Below, in pieces: positions 6,106-9,484 of a stretch of 9,484 nucleotides of DNA. Source of the DNA: Treponema sp. UBA3819 (GTDB lineage Bacteria > Spirochaetota > Spirochaetia > Treponematales > Treponemataceae); the NCBI GenBank assembly GCA_002369025.1, contig DFDV01000185.1, positions 1-9,484 on the forward strand, given 5' to 3'. The notes under the pieces are model-generated. The model was given only the letters and a program-made list of their open reading frames with translations, was not told the origin of the DNA and did no database searches. Position 1 is the stretch's first letter, and each line of letters starts with the position of its first letter. A program made the position numbers and the translations under genes.

Positions 6106-6130
6106 TATTATCGTAATGCCCCAAAGTCAA
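6102..6130 (-). promoter_or_regulatory. Near-consensus sigma70 promoter of the DUF234 ATPase
   Basis: On the minus strand TTGACT (6130-6125) and a perfect TATAAT (6107-6102) are 17 bp apart. Transcription should start near 6095, giving a leader of about 70 nt that ends in AAGGAGGAA (6041-6033) and six bases before ATG 6026. Confidence 0.8.
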
Positions 6131-6179
6131 GTTTTTTCTTTTCTCTTCAAATCCCGTCTGGCAAAGCGTACAGGTGACT

Positions 6180-6208
6180 TTTCCAAGCATAGTCTTTCAC
6201 GCTATACT
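6180..6208 (+). promoter_or_regulatory. Predicted promoter of the SGNH esterase
   Basis: TTTCCA (6180-6185) and TATACT (6203-6208) are 17 bp apart, with four and five of six consensus matches. The predicted start near 6215 leaves a short leader containing AAGG at 6217-6220, eight bases before ATG 6228. Confidence 0.5.
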
Positions 6209-6227
6209 GTTTCTGTAAGGTGGCAGT

Positions 6228-6983
6228 ATGCGTATTCTTTGTTTAGGTGACTCAATCATGCAGTATAATGACTGTACTACCTATCCGCAGACAGGGTGGG
6301 TGCAGGAACTGAGACGGTTTTTTCCGGTGGAAACGGAATTCTTGTATTTTGCGAAGAACGGGCGGAGTTCAAAGAGTTTTATTGATGAGGGACGCTTTGA
6401 GGAAGTAAAGAAGGTGGCCCGGGCCGGGGATTTTGCACTGATTCAGTTTGGGCATAATGATGAGAAGAAACAGGATCCGGCGCGGTATACATCTCCTGAT
6501 GAGGGGGGCGAATATCGCAAAAATCTGGCATACTTTGTGCGTGATTTACAGGCACTGGGTGTCAAACCCCTTATCCTTAGTCCTATGGCCAGACGCAAAT
6601 TTGTTTCAGAGCACAAGATGGAAGATACGCATGGCGCATACCCTGCGGCTGCCCTTGCTGAGGCAAAAAAACTTGGCATTCCGGCCATAGACATGACAGC
6701 CTTAACCTTTGCATATCTGGAAAAAACAGGTGAGGCAAAGAGCAGGGCTTTCTTTATGAACTTTGATGCGGGCGAATATGACAACTTTCCTGAGGGAAAG
6801 GGAGATAACAGTCATTTGAGGCCTGACGGGGCCTTTGCCTTTGCCAGAATTGCAGCCCATGAGCTGGTAAAAGTGGGCAAAGACTGGGCAGACTACAAGG
6901 TTCTGTCGGATGCGGTGATTACAGGTGCAATGGATGCCGGTGAATTTGAAAAAGATACTGGCGATGAAAAACTGATGGCCTAA
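6228..6983 (+). CDS. SGNH-family acetylesterase, rhamnogalacturonan acetylesterase-like (CE12)
   Basis: A 251-residue hydrolase of the GDSL/SGNH fold. All four blocks are visible: LGDSIMQYN with nucleophile Ser9, KNGRSSKSF with Gly45, FGHNDEKK with Asn77, and GDNSHLRPDG with Asp193 and His196. The block III form 'FGHND' and the late 'D-N-S-H-L' are typical of CE12 enzymes, which remove acetyl groups from pectin (rhamnogalacturonan) or other carbohydrates. The length is normal for the family. The N-terminus starts straight at the first strand, so there is no signal peptide and the enzyme should be cytoplasmic, acting on imported acetylated oligosaccharides. It has its own promoter and lies 90 bp before glutamine synthetase with no terminator in between, so some read-through is likely. 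An esterase acting on another acetylated sugar cannot be excluded. Confidence 0.88.
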   Translation: MRILCLGDSIMQYNDCTTYPQTGWVQELRRFFPVETEFLYFAKNGRSSKSFIDEGRFEEVKKVARAGDFALIQFGHNDEKKQDPARYTSPDEGGEYRKNLAYFVRDLQALGVKPLILSPMARRKFVSEHKMEDTHGAYPAAALAEAKKLGIPAIDMTALTFAYLEKTGEAKSRAFFMNFDAGEYDNFPEGKGDNSHLRPDGAFAFARIAAHELVKVGKDWADYKVLSDAVITGAMDAGEFEKDTGDEKLMA

Positions 6984-6990
6984 AGGGGCG

Positions 6991-7058
6991 TTACGGGGTT
7001 TCCCCGTAGAGAGGGTAGACCGCAACAAAGTGCGGGCGCAGGGGGAGACTTCCCCCGC
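6991..7058 (+). repeat. Three-hairpin GC-rich intergenic element before glutamine synthetase
   Basis: Three successive stem-loops: TACGGGG/CCCCGTA around TTT (6992-7008), CCGCA/TGCGG around ACAAAG (7020-7035), and GGGGGA/TCCCCC around GACT (7041-7056). It fills almost the whole gap between the esterase and glutamine synthetase and is far richer in G and C than its surroundings. No T run follows any stem. The SD AAGGAG begins three bases after its end. It may be a dispersed extragenic palindromic element or a leader that controls the next genes; I cannot decide from one copy. Confidence 0.65.
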
Positions 7059-7073
7059 AAAAGGAGAAAAAGG

Positions 7074-8339
7074 ATGTACACAAAAGAGGAAGCGCTGCAA
7101 TATATTCAGGAAAACGATGTAAAATTTATCAAGTTGTTTTTTACGGATATTTTTGGGGTGATTAAATCACTTTCAATTCAGCCATCGGAGCTGGAAAGGG
7201 CTTTTGAGACGGGGATAAGTTTTGACGCGAGTGCGGTGAGGGGATTTCTGAATGTTACCAAGAGTGATTTGTTCATTGTTCCTGACCCGGCAACGCTTTG
7301 TGTGCTTCCCTGGCGCCCCCAGACGGGTAGGGTTGTGCGCTTTTTCTGTAAGGTGCGCTACATTGACGGAACGCCTTTTGAGGGTGACCTCCGCATGCTT
7401 TTGAAAAATCAGGTGAAAAAGGCTGCAGAAGAGGGCTACGAAATCAGAATCGGAACGGAATGTGAGTTCTACCTCTTCAAACTGGATGACAAGGGGGAGC
7501 CGACTCTGCTTCCTCATGACCATGCCGGCTACTGTGATTTAGCTCCCCGTGACAGGGGAGAAAATGTGCGGCGGGAAATCTGTCTGACTCTGGAGCAGAT
7601 GGGTGTGCATCCTGAAGCCAGTCACCACGAAACTGGGCCCGGACAGAATGAGGTGGACTTCCGCTACAGTGATCCGGTGAATGCGGCGGATAATCTTGCG
7701 ACTTTTAAGACGGTTGTAAAAACGGTGGCTGACCGCTACGGACTTTTTGCTTCGTTTATGGCAAAACCGCTGGCGGATGAGGCTGGAAGCGGTCTTCATC
7801 TGAGCATTTCCCTGTGGAAGGACGGAAAAAATCTTTTTGCGGGACAGCTGAGCGAAGAAGCTAAATTTTTTATGGCGGGAATAATGAAGCGGATGCGGGA
7901 AATTACGGCATTTTTGAATCCCTATCCCAATTCTTATGAGCGCTTTGGTGAATTTGAGGCACCGCGTTACATCAGCTGGAGCCGGGAAAACCGCAGTCAG
8001 TTGATTCGCATTCCTGCTTCTTCTGAAGGCGACGCCCGGCTTGAACTGCGCTCTCCTGACCCGTCATGCAATCAGTATCTGGCGATTTATCTGGTGCTGG
8101 GAGCAGGTTTTGAGGGAATTGCGCAGAAGTGTCCTCTTCCGCCGGCAAAAGACCTTGACCTTTACAATGCGACTGATGCAGAAACAAAGGATCTGGAAAG
8201 CCTGCCTCTCAATCAGAAAGAAGCGGTGCGGCTTGCAGTTACCAGTGATTTTGTAAAGACCTTGCTTACTCAGCGTATGATTGATGCTTTTGAGGAAGCA
8301 GAAGAAAGCGCACAAAAAGCAGTATTTGCTGAAATTTAG
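7074..8339 (+). CDS. glnA: Glutamine synthetase, type I
   Basis: Makes glutamine from glutamate, ammonia and ATP in the cytoplasm. The 421-residue protein has the N-terminal beta-grasp domain (FFTDIFGVIKS) and the catalytic domain with metal/substrate residues in order: Glu129 and Glu131 (GTECEFYLF), Glu186 (HHETGPGQNE), Glu193, His242 (GSGLHLSIS), the NRSQLIRIP arginines, and Glu324-Leu-Arg326 (RLELRSPDP). The ATP/glutamate flap region is NPYPNSYERFGEFEAP, about one residue shorter than the usual KRLVPGYEAP form. The protein is about 20 residues shorter than typical Gram-positive type I enzymes. The adenylylation-site tyrosine region of the beta subtype is absent, so control is probably transcriptional or by feedback. 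AAGGAG at 7061-7066 lies seven bases before ATG 7074. The ANTAR regulator follows after 8 nt. Confidence 0.96.
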   Translation: MYTKEEALQYIQENDVKFIKLFFTDIFGVIKSLSIQPSELERAFETGISFDASAVRGFLNVTKSDLFIVPDPATLCVLPWRPQTGRVVRFFCKVRYIDGTPFEGDLRMLLKNQVKKAAEEGYEIRIGTECEFYLFKLDDKGEPTLLPHDHAGYCDLAPRDRGENVRREICLTLEQMGVHPEASHHETGPGQNEVDFRYSDPVNAADNLATFKTVVKTVADRYGLFASFMAKPLADEAGSGLHLSISLWKDGKNLFAGQLSEEAKFFMAGIMKRMREITAFLNPYPNSYERFGEFEAPRYISWSRENRSQLIRIPASSEGDARLELRSPDPSCNQYLAIYLVLGAGFEGIAQKCPLPPAKDLDLYNATDAETKDLESLPLNQKEAVRLAVTSDFVKTLLTQRMIDAFEEAEESAQKAVFAEI

Positions 8340-8347
8340 GGATTTTG

Positions 8348-8917
8348 ATGGACAGCGTTCTTATCGTTTCCAACACAAACAGCACGATGGGCATTATCTC
8401 TTCCATGCTTCAGTCTCAGTCTTTTGGCCGGATTGTAACCAGTCAGGACGGAACTGAGGCCCGCCGTTATTTGCTGGACGGAGATTTTGACCTGGTGATT
8501 ATCGACACGCCCCTGCTGAATGAACTGGGAGACGATTTTGCCCTTCAAGCGGCAGAAACAACTTCATCTGGAATCATTCTGGTGGTGGCGGTGGAAAAAC
8601 TGGAAGATGTTGCCCTGCGCGTGGAAGACAGCGGAGTCTTTGTTCTGCCCAAACCACTTAGTCCGGAATCTTTTTATCAGGCGGTTAAACTGCTGATTGC
8701 CAGCCGGACTCGCCTTGCCAAACTGGAGGCAGAAAACCGCCGTCTGCAGAACAAACTGGAAGAAACCCGCACAGTAGACCGCGCCAAATGCCTTTTGATT
8801 GAGCATCTGAAAATGACTGAGTCTCTGGCTCACCGCCACATAGAAAAAATCGCCATGGATACAAGGCAGAGCCGCATGGAAGTGGCGGAAAGCATTATCC
8901 GGCGTTATGCAGAATAA
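8348..8917 (+). CDS. ANTAR-domain response regulator (RNA-binding antiterminator), glnA partner
   Basis: A 189-residue protein with an N-terminal receiver-like domain (about 1-118), a short coiled coil (about 120-140, LAKLEAENRRLQNKLEE) and a C-terminal ANTAR domain (about 140-187, with AKCLLIEHLKMTESLAHRHI and the AESII end helix). ANTAR domains bind paired hairpins in nascent RNA and prevent termination. In the receiver, Asp53 (LVIID) and Lys102 (PKP) are present. The acidic pair that should follow strand 1 is replaced by SNTNS, so Mg-dependent phosphorylation is doubtful. ATG 8348 lies 8 bases after the glnA stop, with AGGG at 8338-8341 as ribosome site; TTG 8345 is too close. glnA followed by such a regulator is known in Clostridium (NitR). 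The likely role is control of nitrogen genes including glnA. Confidence 0.92.
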   Translation: MDSVLIVSNTNSTMGIISSMLQSQSFGRIVTSQDGTEARRYLLDGDFDLVIIDTPLLNELGDDFALQAAETTSSGIILVVAVEKLEDVALRVEDSGVFVLPKPLSPESFYQAVKLLIASRTRLAKLEAENRRLQNKLEETRTVDRAKCLLIEHLKMTESLAHRHIEKIAMDTRQSRMEVAESIIRRYAE

Positions 8918-9484
8918 TCAGCGGGCACCTTCGTAAATCTTTTTCATATCTTCTTCATGCAGGACTTTTGCGCTTCCCAGATTGTTGCCGGTGGTGACGG
9001 CGCATTTTCTGGCAAGTTCTGCAATCTGAGCATCGGTGGGATTGATTCCCAGTTCCCGCATATTTACCGGCATGTGAATCTGACGGAAAAAATCTTCGGT
9101 GGCGGAGATGCCTTTGAGGGCGATTTCTTCATCGCTTCCCGCAGCGGGAATATTCCACACATTGAGGGCAAATTTCTTAAAGCGGGGCAGGCAGTCCCTG
9201 TAGACATAGCGGGCCCAGGTTCCCCAGAGGGCGGCAAGACCTGCTCCATGGGCAACGTCAAACATGCCGCCCAGTTCGTGCTCCAGGCGGTGGGTGGCAA
9301 AGTCGTTGCCGCCGTTTCCGCAGCCGGTTAAGTCGTTGTGGCTCAGGCTGCTTGCCCACATGATTTCTGCGCGGGCATTGTAGTCGTCAGGTTTTTCTTC
9401 CAGAATCAGTGAATTGTGTACGACGGTTCGCATGAGGGCTTCGGCAATGCTGTCGGTGATTTCCATGTTGCCGCCGTTGTTGGT
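8918..9484 (-). CDS. Iron-containing alcohol dehydrogenase, C-terminal part (butanol dehydrogenase-like)
   Basis: An open frame enters from the right window edge and ends in TGA at 8920-8918, giving about 188 C-terminal residues. The internal ATG at 9466 is not the real start, since the frame continues upstream as TNNGGN. The helical, metal-binding domain is recognised by NDFATHRLEHELGGMFDVAH and the following GAGLAALWGTWARYVY, where the paired histidines help bind Fe or Zn. This matches YqhD/BdhA-type group III alcohol dehydrogenases, which reduce aldehydes with NAD(P)H during fermentation or detoxification. The N-terminal nucleotide-binding GGGS region is outside the window. The stop codon directly abuts that of the convergent ANTAR gene, with no terminator between. 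The exact substrate cannot be told from this part. Confidence 0.9.
   Translation of the reverse strand, partial: TNNGGNMEITDSIAEALMRTVVHNSLILEEKPDDYNARAEIMWASSLSHNDLTGCGNGGNDFATHRLEHELGGMFDVAHGAGLAALWGTWARYVYRDCLPRFKKFALNVWNIPAAGSDEEIALKGISATEDFFRQIHMPVNMRELGINPTDAQIAELARKCAVTTGNNLGSAKVLHEEDMKKIYEGAR

Noticed and set aside
6991..7058. Match to the canonical ANTAR two-hairpin RNA target
   Set aside because: The hexaloops begin with A but lack the conserved G at position 4, and no terminator with a T run follows. Kept only as a finding, not called a regulatory site.
8345..8350. TTG at 8345 as the start of the ANTAR regulator
   Set aside because: ATG 8348 is in the same frame, three bases further on, and has better spacing from AGGG at 8338-8341.
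1..9484. tRNA, rRNA, CRISPR array, transposase or integrase genes
   Set aside because: No cloverleaf, no regularly spaced repeats and no recognisable transposase or recombinase motifs were seen on either strand.

Overview
The window looks like a chromosomal stretch of a host-associated spirochaete, most likely a Treponema or close relative, with Clostridia as the alternative. The basis is moderate GC, a short type I glutamine synthetase followed directly by an ANTAR regulator, and several AAA_14/DUF4143 and DUF234 ATPases. This assignment is inference from gene content; no rRNA or marker gene is present.

Positions 1-718 hold the 3' end of an AAA/ABC-type ATPase overlapping a 185-residue TOPRIM-like protein. 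This two-gene layout resembles known ATPase plus TOPRIM antiphage systems. Positions 718-1709 are a scrapyard of surface-glycan genes: a piece of a family 2 glycosyltransferase, a piece of a DegT/DnrJ aminotransferase and an N-terminally truncated nucleotide-sugar 4,6-dehydratase, joined edge to edge and closed by a rho-independent terminator at 1751-1787.

Positions 1796-6130 hold three ATPases of the 'AAA plus PD-(D/E)XK-like C-terminal domain' type, all on the minus strand. They are an intact AAA_14/DUF4143 protein (1796-3001), a decayed paralogue (3218-4058) and an intact DUF234 ATPase (4713-6026). Between the last two lies a second, broken dehydratase copy (4136-4707). It shares a 233-bp direct repeat with the first copy (966-1198 and 4475-4707). 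Each ATPase has its own palindromic element overlapping a predicted promoter. The two AAA_14 genes share a geometry in which the -10 box ends 6 nt before ATG, suggesting leaderless mRNAs. The DUF234 gene has a near-consensus promoter, mutually exclusive hairpins in its leader and a strong Shine-Dalgarno.

Positions 6180-9484 look like ordinary core genome: a CE12-like SGNH acetylesterase, a three-hairpin intergenic element, type I glutamine synthetase, an ANTAR antiterminator-like regulator 8 nt downstream, and the 3' end of an iron-dependent alcohol dehydrogenase on the other strand with no gap. The glnA-ANTAR pair probably forms a nitrogen-responsive operon.

The parts most worth following up are the ATPase-TOPRIM pair, the shared operator/leaderless layout of the ATPases, and the rearranged dehydratase repeats.
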